Shown: piece after piece, positions 1 to 8,221 of the stretch | Position numbering within the stretch: the first letter of the stretch is position 1 | Layout: each line of letters starts with the position of its first letter | Assembly (NCBI RefSeq): GCF_001586165.1 | Contig: NZ_CP014608.1 | Span: 3,410,001 to 3,474,000 of the forward strand | Origin: Obesumbacterium proteus | Lineage (GTDB): Bacteria; Pseudomonadota; Gammaproteobacteria; Enterobacterales; Enterobacteriaceae | Direction: 5' to 3' | Length of the DNA stretch: 64,000 nucleotides | The notes under the pieces: generated by a model | What the model saw: the letters and a program-made list of their open reading frames with translations, nothing else | What the model was told of the DNA's origin: nothing | Database searches by the model: none | Position numbers and translations under genes: made by a program

Positions 1-621
1 CCACGTGCTTATTGGGCCGATTGGTTGGAATGGCATAGCCAAGTTAATGGCGTAGGGCACATGGTATTGCCTGAGAATACGTTACTGGAATTTGATCGTT
101 TGTTTGCCAATATTGAGCAAACACACAAATCGGGCCGTCGCTTTGCTGAAGAGCTGGCAATGAATTTGCTTGAGCGGTTGCTGCTGCGTGCGATGGAAGA
201 AGATCCGCAGGCACCTCAGCGCATTATGGATGCACGCATTATTGAAGCCTGCCAGTTTATTACCGGCAATTTGGCCGATGAGCTGCGCATTGAAGACGTT
301 GCTAAACACGTGTGCTTATCTCCGTCGCGCCTTGCGCATCTTTTCCGTGAACAGGTTGGGGTGAATATTCTGCGCTGGCGTGAAGATCAGCGGGTTATCC
401 GCGCCAAGCTCCTGCTGCAAACCACTCAAGAACCCATTGCGACCATTGGCCGCGTGGTGGGCTACGACGATCAGCTCTATTTTTCACGCGTATTCCGTAA
501 GCGCGTTGGCGTTAGCCCGAGCGATTATCGCCGCCGCAATCATGAAGTTAATGATTCCTCATCGATGAGCGCGGGAGAGCGCCGCCAGAGCGAAAGGCAG
601 AGTACGTTACTGAGAGTGTAG
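1..621 (+). CDS. araC: Arabinose operon regulator AraC, C-terminal part
   Basis: The gene is cut by the left window edge; the frame is open from base 1. What remains is the end of the arabinose-binding domain, the linker and the complete DNA-binding domain with two helix-turn-helix motifs (the conserved stretch CLSPSRLAHLFREQ and then GYDDQLYFSRVFRKRVGVSPS). From family knowledge AraC loops DNA to repress araBAD and activates it when L-arabinose is bound. The tail after the second helix-turn-helix is polar and poorly conserved. A short hairpin followed by a T-run ends the transcript a few bases after the stop. The ara structural genes would lie outside the window to the left. Identification is firm from the recalled similarity of the whole DNA-binding domain to E. 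coli AraC. Confidence 0.93.
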   Translation, partial: PRAYWADWLEWHSQVNGVGHMVLPENTLLEFDRLFANIEQTHKSGRRFAEELAMNLLERLLLRAMEEDPQAPQRIMDARIIEACQFITGNLADELRIEDVAKHVCLSPSRLAHLFREQVGVNILRWREDQRVIRAKLLLQTTQEPIATIGRVVGYDDQLYFSRVFRKRVGVSPSDYRRRNHEVNDSSSMSAGERRQSERQSTLLRV

Positions 622-623
622 GT

Positions 624-650
624 AAGTGACGGTGTCACTTTTTTTGTTTT
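624..650 (+). terminator. araC terminator, stem formed by a matS palindrome
   Basis: Arms AAGTGAC (624-630) and GTCACTT (634-640) pair around a 3-base loop and are followed by a T-rich run (TTTTTGTTTTT). It begins 3 bases after the araC stop, so it is a good intrinsic terminator. The inner 13 bases are also an exact matS site. Confidence 0.75.
626..638. other. matS site 1 (MatP-binding)
   Basis: GTGACGGTGTCAC fits the published matS consensus GTGACRNYGTCAC exactly. MatP bound at matS sites organises the Ter macrodomain of enterobacterial chromosomes. This copy forms the stem of the araC terminator hairpin. Confidence 0.85.
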
Positions 651-701
651 TCCGATCATAAACTTCTGCTGTTTTTTGCTCACCAACATTCTGATTTTAT
701 T

Positions 702-741
702 CCGCTATGCGAGTGCCGTAGTTGCGGTGCTCGCATAGCGG
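702..741. repeat. Long inverted repeat between araC and ydgJ
   Basis: A 12-base arm CCGCTATGCGAG at 702-713 is matched perfectly by CTCGCATAGCGG at 730-741, and two G-T wobbles plus three more pairs extend the stem to 17 pairs with a 6-base loop (719-724). There is no clear T-run on either side, so it may be a structured transcript end, a repeat element or a cruciform rather than a classical terminator. Confidence 0.6.
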
Positions 742-917
742 AGTTGTTGTCTAATAAGTATCCGCCTAAGCAAGATCGCACTGCGTCCCCTTGCTCCTTG
801 TCCTAAAACAGGCTATCAAATAGCACTATCTTAATATTTCGATAACAATGTATAAGTTGAAAAGATGATCTAATGTCATCTCTTACTCTTTTGATTGCTA
901 GGGCAGCGAGGTTTTGT

Positions 918-1961
918 ATGGCGGATTCAATTCGTGTTGGGCTGATCGGCTATGGCTTTGCCGGTAAAACGTTCCATGCACCGCTGATTGCTGGCACGCC
1001 GGGTTTAACACTAGCGGCGGTTTCAAGCAGCGATGCTGAAAAAGTGCGCGCTGATTGGCCGGGAATGACGGTGGTTGGCGAGCCGGGACAGCTTTTTTCC
1101 GATCCCAATATTGATATGGTGGTTATCCCAACGCCTAACATTACGCATTATCCTCTCGCAAAGCAGGCGCTGCTGGCGGGTAAACATGTGGTGGTGGATA
1201 AGCCTTTCACGGTCAATCTACAGGAAGCACGTGAGCTAGACATGCTGGCTAAGCAGCAAAAACGGCTGCTGTCGGTGTTTCATAACCGCCGTTGGGACAG
1301 TGACTTTCTTACGGTGAAAACGCTGCTGGCGGAAGGCGCGCTGGGTGATGTGGTGCAGTTTGAATCACATTACGATCGTTTTCGTCTGGAGGTCCGTGAC
1401 CGCTGGCGCGAGAAAGTGGGCGCAGGCAGCGGGATCTGGTTTGATCTTGGCTCACACTTGCTCGATCAAGCCTTACAGCTGTTTGGCAAACCTCAAAGCT
1501 TGTTGGCGGATCTGGCAGCGATGCGGCCAAACTCGCAGACCACAGACTATTTCCACGCCATTTTGTATTACTCCGATAAGCGCGTCATTTTGCACGGGAG
1601 CATGGTTACGGCCGCTGAAACGCCGCGTTATGTGGTTCATGGCACGAAAGGCAGCTACATCAAACATGGATTAGATCCGCAAGAGGATCGCTTGAAGGCC
1701 GGTGAGCGTCCACCGCAGGCGGATTGGGGTTATGACATGCGTGATGGTGTGTTAACGCTGGTACAAGACGACATTATGGCCGAGCAGTCGTTGCTGACTA
1801 TTCCGGGCAACTATCCGGCGTATTATGCCGGTATTCGTGATGCGATTAACGGTGACGGTGATAATCCCGTACCGGCTTGCGAGGCGATAACCGTAATGGA
1901 GCTGCTGGAATTGGGGCAAGAGTCGTCGCTTCAACAAAGAGCATTACCGTTACCCGCTTAA
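918..1961 (+). CDS. ydgJ: Gfo/Idh/MocA family NAD(P)-dependent oxidoreductase YdgJ
   Basis: The product is a two-domain cytoplasmic oxidoreductase: an N-terminal Rossmann fold with GYGFAGK near residue 11, the family signature D-K-P-F-T near residue 95 that holds the catalytic lysine, then the alpha/beta C-terminal domain with conserved DPQE and WGYDMRDGV. It matches E. coli YdgJ along its whole length; the physiological substrate is not established. The open frame begins upstream at 873, but the ATG at 918 has an AGCGAGG ribosome site about 8 bases before it and gives the family N-terminus. In E. coli ydgJ follows add; here yfeH sits between them. A strong terminator follows at 2049. Confidence 0.9.
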   Translation: MADSIRVGLIGYGFAGKTFHAPLIAGTPGLTLAAVSSSDAEKVRADWPGMTVVGEPGQLFSDPNIDMVVIPTPNITHYPLAKQALLAGKHVVVDKPFTVNLQEARELDMLAKQQKRLLSVFHNRRWDSDFLTVKTLLAEGALGDVVQFESHYDRFRLEVRDRWREKVGAGSGIWFDLGSHLLDQALQLFGKPQSLLADLAAMRPNSQTTDYFHAILYYSDKRVILHGSMVTAAETPRYVVHGTKGSYIKHGLDPQEDRLKAGERPPQADWGYDMRDGVLTLVQDDIMAEQSLLTIPGNYPAYYAGIRDAINGDGDNPVPACEAITVMELLELGQESSLQQRALPLPA

Positions 1962-1996
1962 CATGATGTCGTTGTCTCTGCGTTGATACGTCTTGC

Positions 1997-2022
1997 TGAT
2001 ACTTTTCGTTGATACTTTTCGT
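1997..2022. repeat. 13-bp tandem duplication
   Basis: TGATACTTTTCGT occurs twice head to tail (1997-2009 and 2010-2022), with a partial third copy CGTTGATAC just upstream at 1981. It lies in the spacer after ydgJ and looks like simple slippage. Confidence 0.6.
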
Positions 2023-2048
2023 TGAAGTCATGGCGAGTAGTCTCAAAT

Positions 2049-2098
2049 AAGCCTTCTTTCGTATATTTATAGAATCACAGAAAGAAGGCTTTGTTTTT
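2049..2098 (+). terminator. ydgJ intrinsic terminator
   Basis: Perfect 12-base arms AAGCCTTCTTTC (2049-2060) and GAAAGAAGGCTT (2080-2091), 19-base loop, followed by TGTTTTTTATT. It lies between ydgJ and yfeH. Confidence 0.85.
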
Positions 2099-2145
2099 TA
2101 TTCGACCTTATATACAGGCACTTTTTTGGTAAGGGATGTTGAGTT

Positions 2146-3141
2146 ATGTCTTGGCTGCAACGTTTGCGGATTGATAAGTTTTTACTGGTTCTGATTTGCG
2201 TGGTGATTCTGGCATCGTTGTTCCCTTGTGAAGGGATCTACAAAACGGTCTTCGAACATCTCACCACGGCGGCGATTGCGTTGCTGTTCTTTATGCACGG
2301 TGCCAAGCTTTCACGTGAAGCCATCGTTTCTGGGATGGGCCATTGGAAACTGCATTTAGTGGTTTTTCTCAGTACGTTTGCGCTTTTCCCTCTGCTCGGG
2401 TTAGCGCTCAACGTGGTGGTACCTAATCTTTTGAGCCCCGCGCTCTATCTCGGTTTCCTTTATTTGTGTGCTTTGCCTGCCACCGTTCAGTCGGCGATTG
2501 CTTATACCTCGATGGCGGGTGGAAACGTTGCCGCCGCTATCTGTAGTGCATCGGCGTCCAGTATTCTGGGTGTGTTCCTTTCGCCACTGCTGGTGGGATT
2601 GCTGATGCACACGCAGGGCGGCGAAACCGATACGCTGCATGCGATTGGCGCGATCATCCTGCAACTGATGGTTCCTTTTGTGGTGGGGCATTTATCTCGC
2701 CCGCTGATTGCCAAATGGGTCGAGCGTCATCGTAAGCTGATTAATATTACTGACCGGTCTTCGATTTTATTGGTGGTTTATACCGCATTCAGCGAAGCCG
2801 TTATTGAAGGTATCTGGCACCAGATTGACGCTTGGTCGCTGCTGTCTATCGTTGTCTGCTCCACCGTGCTGCTAGCCATTGTGTTGGTCATCAATACCTT
2901 TGCGGCGCGTTGGTTGGGGTTCAATACCGCAGATGAAATTACCATTGTGTTCTGCGGTTCTAAAAAGAGCTTGGCGAACGGCATCCCGATGGCAAACGTA
3001 CTTTTCCCTGCCTCGGCGGTAGGCATGATGGTTCTCCCATTGATGATTTTCCACCAAATTCAGCTGATGGTGTGCGCGGTATTAGCGCAAAGGTATGTGA
3101 ATCGTGGGAAGAAGGTGGCTGAGGAGCAGGTGAAGGAATAG
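2146..3141 (+). CDS. yfeH: Bile acid:sodium symporter-family transporter YfeH
   Basis: An integral membrane protein of 331 residues with about nine to ten hydrophobic segments, matching E. coli YfeH throughout (for example FFMHGAKLSREAI near residue 48, ATVQSAIAYTSMAGGN near residue 112 and the conserved FCGSKKSLANGIPMA near residue 268). It belongs to the SBF-like/ACR3 superfamily of ion-coupled transporters; the natural substrate of YfeH is not known. The ATG start has an upstream AAGGGATG ribosome site. It is flanked by the ydgJ terminator and a hairpin-rich spacer, so it is probably transcribed alone. In E. coli yfeH is elsewhere on the chromosome, so its placement between ydgJ and add is a local rearrangement. 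Confidence 0.88.
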   Translation: MSWLQRLRIDKFLLVLICVVILASLFPCEGIYKTVFEHLTTAAIALLFFMHGAKLSREAIVSGMGHWKLHLVVFLSTFALFPLLGLALNVVVPNLLSPALYLGFLYLCALPATVQSAIAYTSMAGGNVAAAICSASASSILGVFLSPLLVGLLMHTQGGETDTLHAIGAIILQLMVPFVVGHLSRPLIAKWVERHRKLINITDRSSILLVVYTAFSEAVIEGIWHQIDAWSLLSIVVCSTVLLAIVLVINTFAARWLGFNTADEITIVFCGSKKSLANGIPMANVLFPASAVGMMVLPLMIFHQIQLMVCAVLAQRYVNRGKKVAEEQVKE

Positions 3142-3224
3142 GGGGGTGTGAGCATGTGGGTTTTGTGTAAGGTTTTGTCCGCCTAAAATACCGAGTCTTG
3201 CATATACATCGTGCAGGCGTCCGT

Positions 3225-3617
3225 GTTAGGGGGCCAATCGCCGCCCCCTAACAACCCGGCTTGGCACCGTTCTTCAGCCTGCTTCGCAGGTTCCCTCATC
3301 TCGTCATTCCGGCTTTAACGGAACGAGCGACAATCGGCATCCATGCCTCCGTCGCTCTTTTGCCGACGTCCAGTCGGCAAATCCTAGCCTTCATTCCTCA
3401 ATTCGGCTGAAGAATAACGTGCCGAAAAAGGTCAAACCCAAAAGATAACAGACAAAAACTTTATCTGTTTTTTAGTTTAAGTGTTGGGAGAAAGAGCAAC
3501 GCTAACAGGATGTTAGCGTTAGGGGAGGAGGCGCCAAGGATGGCGCATGCCGACCCGGCGCGGAGATGGCGTCTCGGATAAAAGCGCGAGGATTGAAGGG
3601 GCGCGCGCTGGCGCCCC
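3225..3617. repeat. Hairpin-rich non-coding spacer between yfeH and add
   Basis: No gene is credible in 3142-3704. The stretch is crowded with inverted repeats: perfect 10-base arms GTTAGGGGGC/GCCCCCTAAC at 3225-3252; CCTGC/GCAGG at 3278-3290; a nested pair GAGCGAC/GTCGCTC (3325-3357) enclosing GGCAT/ATGCC and followed by TTTTG; TGCCGAC/GTCGGCA at 3361-3379; AACGCTAAC/GTTAGCGTT at 3498-3520; GGGGCGC/GCGCCCC at 3598-3617. Some will act as terminators for yfeH or add, but six in 400 bases is more than two genes need. It may be the scar of a mobile element or a repeated intergenic element. Confidence 0.55.
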
Positions 3618-3704
3618 TCATCGTACGCCTTCGATTTAGCTATATGTGATAGCCGTTATTGATAGGCGGACGAAACCTTTCACCTTTCTTCGACTACCGA
3701 CGAA

Positions 3705-4706
3705 TCACGACCCTATTTTCTTCTCACGCAGAGCGCGTTTCTCTTCTTCAGAAATAAACGCCATCTCCAATCCATTGATCTGGGCGGTGCGGATTTCTTC
3801 TGGCGTTAACCCTGCGGCAGGTGCGGCGACGTTATATTCATGCGCCAGCTCAATGCCTTCTACTGCCGGATCGTCAGTGTTAATGGAGGCCAGAATGCCG
3901 TGACGTAGGAAGGTTTTCAGCGGGTGATTTTCCAGTGAAGCTACGGTGCTGGTTTGAATATTGGACGTCAGGCAGGATTCCATCCCGATGCGGTTTTTAG
4001 CTAAATAATCCAGCAGCTTGGTATCTTCGACCGCTTTAACACCGTGGCCGATGCGTTCTGCACCTAGTTCATGAATGGCTTGCCAGATGCTTTCAGGGCC
4101 AGCCGCTTCGCCCGCGTGAACCGTAATATGTAAACCTGCGTCGCGTGCGCGGTTGAAGTGGTTTAGGAATAAAGAGCCAGGGAAGCCCAGTTCGTCACCA
4201 GCCAAATCCAATGCGGTGATGCCTTCACGACAGGCCAGCAGGGCATCTAGTTCTTTTAAGCAGGCGCTTTCGCCAAATGTACGGCTCATGATGCCGATGA
4301 GGCGAGTTTCAACGCCAAAATCGCGAACACCGGCGCGCACGCCGTCGATTACCGCTTCAACGACACCTTGTACCGGCAACTGGTGTTTCATCGCCATGTA
4401 ATACGGCGAGAAACGCAGTTCGGCATAGTCGATACCGGCACGTAATGCATCTTCCACGTTTTCGTAGGCAACACGGCGGCAGGCGTCGAGAGAACCTAAA
4501 ACGGCAACGCCCCAATCCAGTTTCTGTAAAAAGCTGACTAAGTCTGGCGCGGTATCGGTGATTTGTACGTGAGGGCGCAGGGCTTCCAGCTCTTCGGCAG
4601 GCAGTGCCAGATTGAACTGGCGACCCAGTTCCAGAATAGTTTGCGGACGAATGTTACCGTCAAGATGACGATGGATATCGGTCAGAGGAAGGCGGGTGTC
4701 AATCAT
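3705..4706 (-). CDS. add: Adenosine deaminase
   Basis: Cytoplasmic zinc enzyme that converts adenosine and deoxyadenosine to inosine and deoxyinosine in purine salvage. The metal- and substrate-binding motifs are all present: DIHRHLDG near residue 9, the HAGE motif near residue 197, GHG with the following ALD-family residues near 220, and SINTDDPAV near residue 276. The length of 333 residues is normal. The start is set at the ATG giving MIDTRLPLTD, the same N-terminus as the E. coli protein; another ATG lies three codons upstream. An excellent CRP site sits about 85 bases upstream. The gene is linked to malY-malX-malI as in E. coli. Confidence 0.95.
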   Translation of the reverse strand: MIDTRLPLTDIHRHLDGNIRPQTILELGRQFNLALPAEELEALRPHVQITDTAPDLVSFLQKLDWGVAVLGSLDACRRVAYENVEDALRAGIDYAELRFSPYYMAMKHQLPVQGVVEAVIDGVRAGVRDFGVETRLIGIMSRTFGESACLKELDALLACREGITALDLAGDELGFPGSLFLNHFNRARDAGLHITVHAGEAAGPESIWQAIHELGAERIGHGVKAVEDTKLLDYLAKNRIGMESCLTSNIQTSTVASLENHPLKTFLRHGILASINTDDPAVEGIELAHEYNVAAPAAGLTPEEIRTAQINGLEMAFISEEEKRALREKKIGS

Positions 4707-4790
4707 GATATGCACTCTCAGTTATTCTGGATAAAGTGCGTAACAGTATAAAAACAATACACTGCAAATTACCAGTGAGTTGCATAAAAA

Positions 4791-4806
4791 TGTGATCATA
4801 ATCACA
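4791..4806. promoter_or_regulatory. CRP-binding site upstream of add
   Basis: TGTGATCATAATCACA has both consensus half-sites TGTGA and TCACA with a 6-base spacer, set in A/T-rich flanks. It lies about 85 bases upstream of the add start and suggests cAMP-CRP control of adenosine salvage. Confidence 0.75.
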
Positions 4807-4903
4807 AATAATGAGTATTAGTCTCAATTTTACGGGTAACTGTATAAATACACAGTATCAATCAAATGCTAAAAAATAGGCATGGCTATTGTGAGATACG
4901 CGG

Positions 4904-5088
4904 TTAATCCTCGAACAGCTTTTCGATGGATTTGGTTGGGTAGAAAGCGAGTTTGCGTTATTGCCCGTGAGAGCAATAAACCCAAGTTTCAGGCAGAACT
5001 GCTTTGCTTTCTCATTGAGTGCATCGACAAACATGCCGTGAACGTCCACGGCGAGCGATGCTCGATAGACCACTTGCATCCCCGTCAC
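4904..5088 (-). pseudogene. Decayed C-terminal remnant of a GNAT acetyltransferase (toxin-like)
   Basis: Read on the minus strand, residues such as YRASLAVDVHGMFVDALNEK followed by FCLKLGFIAL match the end of GNAT acetyltransferases of the type found in toxin-antitoxin pairs (A-x-x-F-Y/C-x-x-x-G-F-I core). After N-A-N-S-L the frame shifts: a run expected to encode L-F-Y has one T fewer, and the next frame continues the family tail as YPTKSIEKLFED and then a stop at 4904-4906. The N-terminal two thirds of the gene, including the acetyl-CoA binding loop, are absent. It is a non-functional remnant sitting between malY and add; no antitoxin gene is visible beside it. Confidence 0.65.
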
Positions 5089-5106
5089 TGAGCTGCAACG
5101 GGGATG
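5077..5106 (-). terminator. Possible malY transcript-end hairpin
   Basis: Perfect 9-base arms CATCCCCGT (5077-5085) and ACGGGGATG (5098-5106) lie 11 bases beyond the malY stop. There is no T-run, so termination strength is uncertain. Confidence 0.4.
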
Positions 5107-5116
5107 TATAGACTGG

Positions 5117-6292
5117 CTATTTAACTAGCTTTTTTAAAGCAGAAATCAGTTTTTGCACGCCTAATTCCACTTTGCTGCGTGGGCAGCCAACGTTGAGGCG
5201 AACAAAGCCACGGCCTTCTTCACCGTAGGTAAAGCCAGGCATAATCGCCACTTTTTCCTCATCGATGAGTACGCGCTGAAGCTCTTGGTCATCCACGCCC
5301 AGAACGCGCAGGTCGATCCATGCCAGATATGTTGCCTGTGGGATCTTCCATGCCAATTGTGGGAAGGCTTGGTTTAGCTCAGTGGCGACGTATTCTAGAT
5401 TGGATTGCAGATATGTGCGCAGTTCGTCTAGCCACGACTGACCTTCACGATAGGCAGCGATATGCGCTGCAACGGCAAGTACCGCCGGAGAAGAAAGGCC
5501 ATCTTTGCTTTTAAGCTGCAAGAAATAAGCGTCACGAGTGGCCGGATCGTTAATAAAACCATAGGCGCCGGTTAACGCAGGGATATTGAAGGACTTGGAG
5601 GCGGAGGTCAGCAATGCCCACGGTGTTTTGCCAACTTCATTCCACGGAAGGTGCTGACGATCGCCCCACGTCATATCCATGTGGATTTCGTCACTGATGA
5701 CCTTCACGTCATGGCGCTCACACAGCTCGGCCATGATTTCCAGCTCGGCACGTGTCCAGACTTTACCCGTTGGGTTTTGCGGGCTGCATAGCAACAGTAC
5801 TTTAGTTTGTGGGCGAGCCAGCAGCGCTTCTAAGTGAGCCATGTCGCAGAACCATTCACCCTCAGATTGCTTCATCGGGCAGGCCAGCAATTGGCGCTGA
5901 TTACCAAGCACCACTTTATAGAAAGCATCGTAGGCGGGTGTATGGGTGACAACGCATTCACCGGGCTGAGTCCACAGGCGAATCAGCTGTGCCACCATAT
6001 AGATCACGGAAGGACCATAAACGGCGGTATCGGTATCTATAGCGCTGTTAAAACGCTTAGCGTACCAGTGACGCAGTGCGCCGAGGAAATCTTCGTGCTG
6101 CCAGCGGCTGTAGCCGAGCACGCCGTGCGCAATGCGTTTTTCCAGTGCCTGCGTAATGCAAGGGGCGGTTGCAAAATCCATATCGGAAATGGTGAACGGC
6201 AGCAGATCGTTAACACCAAAACGATCGCCAATATAATCCCACTGGGTACACCATGTGCCGTGACGGTCAACAGTCTTAGAAAAATCAAACAT
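5117..6292 (-). CDS. malY: MalY, PLP-dependent cystathionine beta-lyase and maltose-system modulator
   Basis: Fold-type I PLP enzyme of 391 residues. The PLP lysine is K233 in SASKSFN, with SDEIHMD near 200 and the N-terminal signature LPFTISDMDF near 31. From E. coli work MalY has beta-C-S lyase activity and also binds MalT, lowering expression of the maltose regulon. It lies 83 bases downstream of malX and is very probably cotranscribed with it under MalI control. The C-terminal RGFVRLNVGCPRS motif that holds the substrate carboxylate is intact. No sign of decay. Confidence 0.95.
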   Translation of the reverse strand: MFDFSKTVDRHGTWCTQWDYIGDRFGVNDLLPFTISDMDFATAPCITQALEKRIAHGVLGYSRWQHEDFLGALRHWYAKRFNSAIDTDTAVYGPSVIYMVAQLIRLWTQPGECVVTHTPAYDAFYKVVLGNQRQLLACPMKQSEGEWFCDMAHLEALLARPQTKVLLLCSPQNPTGKVWTRAELEIMAELCERHDVKVISDEIHMDMTWGDRQHLPWNEVGKTPWALLTSASKSFNIPALTGAYGFINDPATRDAYFLQLKSKDGLSSPAVLAVAAHIAAYREGQSWLDELRTYLQSNLEYVATELNQAFPQLAWKIPQATYLAWIDLRVLGVDDQELQRVLIDEEKVAIMPGFTYGEEGRGFVRLNVGCPRSKVELGVQKLISALKKLVK

Positions 6293-6375
6293 ATTTCATT
6301 CGCCTTAATTTGATATTTGCTCGAATGAGAAATAAAGCGGGGCGCTAAGCGCCCCAAATGTATGGTCAAACAAGG

Positions 6376-7971
6376 TTATACGCTTGGCTGAGCTATTAGG
6401 TAGTCTAATTCATCTTTGACCGACTGTACCTGTGGCCCGATAACAACCTGTAAATTATGCTCATTGACATGCACCACGCCAATAGCACGTAGGTTTTTCA
6501 GCGTTGCGTCATCAACCAGCTTCATGTCTTTCACTGAAAGACGCAGGCGGGTAATACAGTTGTCGAGGGACACGATATTATCCGCGCCGCCGAGTGCAAC
6601 CAAAATCCCCGGGGTGTCATAGCCTGATTTGCTTGAAGACGCCGCTTTCGCTGATTTTTCGCTGGTGGTGCTGTTATCAATATCGCGACCCGGCGTTTTG
6701 ATATTGAAGCGGGTGATAGCGAAACGGAAGATAGCGTAGTAGGCAACGAACCATACCGCGGCAACCACAGGAACCATATACCATTTGGTTTGTAGACCGT
6801 GCAGAACGCCAAACACCACGAAGTCGATGATGTTGCCGTCGGTGTTACCGATAGTCACGCCGAGCACGGACATGATGGTGAAGCCCAAGCCAGTCAGGAT
6901 GGCGTGGATCAGGTACAAGAACGGCGCAACAAACAGGAACAGGAATTCAAGCGGTTCAGTGGTACCACCAACAACACAGGCAACCACGCCAGAAATCAGC
7001 AGGCCTTTAATTTTATGGCGGTTTTCAGGACGCGCACAGTGGTACATCGCTAACGCTGCACCCGGTAAACCACCTAAGAAGGCGGGCATTTTACCCTGAG
7101 ACAGGAACTGCGTTGCGCTTTCTGAGAAGCCGTGAGTGGTAGGGCAAGAAAGCTGCGCTTGGAAGATGGTCAGTGCACCGCTAACGGAGTGACCGCAAAC
7201 GTCCATGGTGCCGCCCGCTTCGGTAAAGCGAATAATGGCAACCAGAATGTGCTGTAAACCAAACGGTAACAGCAGACGCTCAACGGTACCGAAGATCATC
7301 GGACCAAATGCGCCAGCGCTATGGATAAGGCGACCAAGGCCATTAATGCCCATCGCGAACCACGGCCAGATCAATGGCACCAGCAGACCAAGCAGGCCTA
7401 AAACCAGCAGGGTGATAATTGGAACGAAGCGCGTACCGCCGAAGAACGAAAGCGCATCCGGCAGACGAATAGTGCTAAAGCGTTCATGCAGTAAGAACAC
7501 CACAATCCCGACGATAATCGCACCCAAAATACCGGTATCAATAGACTGAATACCCAGCACGGTTTGAATGTTATTGGCTTTCAGCACCAGAGGATCAACG
7601 CTTGGCAAGATCCCTTTCGTCGTCAGATAGAAGTTGGTGGCCAGATTGAATACGGTAAAACCTACGAATCCGGCAAACGCCGCAACGCCTTTGTTATCGC
7701 GTGCCATACCCAGAGGGATAGCAACGGCGAACATCACCGGCAGGAAGCTGAAACCGAAGGAGCCGATTTTGCTCATCCAAGTGAACAGTAATTGAAGCGG
7801 GGTATTATCCAGCACTGGCAATAACGTTAAAACATCGCGGCTGCTCAGCGAGCTACCAATTCCCAGCATAATGCCGCAGAAAGAGAGCAGCGCCACGGGC
7901 AGCATAAAGGTCTTACCAAGGCTTTGGAAAAACTCCCATAGCGTAATTTTTTGTTTGGTCTGGGTGGGCAT
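6376..7971 (-). CDS. malX: PTS maltose/glucose-type transporter EIICB, MalX
   Basis: A 531-residue fused EIIC-EIIB permease. The EIIC part (residues about 10-430) has around ten hydrophobic segments and the glucose-family stretch GGTTEPLEFLFLFVAPFLY near residue 337. A polar linker rich in S/K leads to the EIIB domain, with the phosphorylated cysteine in the motif DNCITRLRLSV near residue 470. There is no EIIA domain, so it would borrow EIIA-Glc. In E. coli MalX can take up glucose and maltose but its natural substrate is unclear. Divergent malI encodes its repressor. The upstream region carries two matching operators. Confidence 0.94.
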   Translation of the reverse strand: MPTQTKQKITLWEFFQSLGKTFMLPVALLSFCGIMLGIGSSLSSRDVLTLLPVLDNTPLQLLFTWMSKIGSFGFSFLPVMFAVAIPLGMARDNKGVAAFAGFVGFTVFNLATNFYLTTKGILPSVDPLVLKANNIQTVLGIQSIDTGILGAIIVGIVVFLLHERFSTIRLPDALSFFGGTRFVPIITLLVLGLLGLLVPLIWPWFAMGINGLGRLIHSAGAFGPMIFGTVERLLLPFGLQHILVAIIRFTEAGGTMDVCGHSVSGALTIFQAQLSCPTTHGFSESATQFLSQGKMPAFLGGLPGAALAMYHCARPENRHKIKGLLISGVVACVVGGTTEPLEFLFLFVAPFLYLIHAILTGLGFTIMSVLGVTIGNTDGNIIDFVVFGVLHGLQTKWYMVPVVAAVWFVAYYAIFRFAITRFNIKTPGRDIDNSTTSEKSAKAASSSKSGYDTPGILVALGGADNIVSLDNCITRLRLSVKDMKLVDDATLKNLRAIGVVHVNEHNLQVVIGPQVQSVKDELDYLIAQPSV

Positions 7972-8057
7972 GGTAACTCCTGATGGAAAGATCCTTGGAG
8001 AGGATCGCTATTTCTAATAAAAATTATCAATTCATCTTCGTCTTTCTGGTAAAAGAA

Positions 8058-8073
8058 GATAAAACGTTTTACC
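8058..8073. promoter_or_regulatory. MalI operator, malX-proximal
   Basis: GATAAAACGTTTTACC is a near-perfect palindrome around AACGTT and closely resembles the operator I recall for E. coli MalI. It lies about 90 bases upstream of the malX start. Confidence 0.75.
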
Positions 8074-8137
8074 AAACAAAACCATTTGCCGGATCACAGT
8101 TCTAAAAATCAGTGTTAATGTGAATTATGCGAGATTG

Positions 8138-8153
8138 GATTAAATGTTTTACT
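8138..8153. promoter_or_regulatory. MalI operator, malI-proximal
   Basis: GATTAAATGTTTTACT matches the first operator at 13 of 16 positions and starts exactly 80 bases from it. It lies about 70 bases before the malI start, as expected for autoregulation. A TGTGA half-site at 8120 may be part of a weak CRP site between the two operators. Confidence 0.65.
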
Positions 8154-8221
8154 AAAAAATACGCTAAAATAACCTACGAAAATGAATACCCTATGCTATC
8201 GACAAGTGAATAATTAACGGC

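Noticed and set aside
4882..5091. A 69-codon plus-strand frame between add and malY
   Set aside because: It is the reverse complement of the GNAT remnant, which gives recognisable family residues; the plus-strand frame does not.
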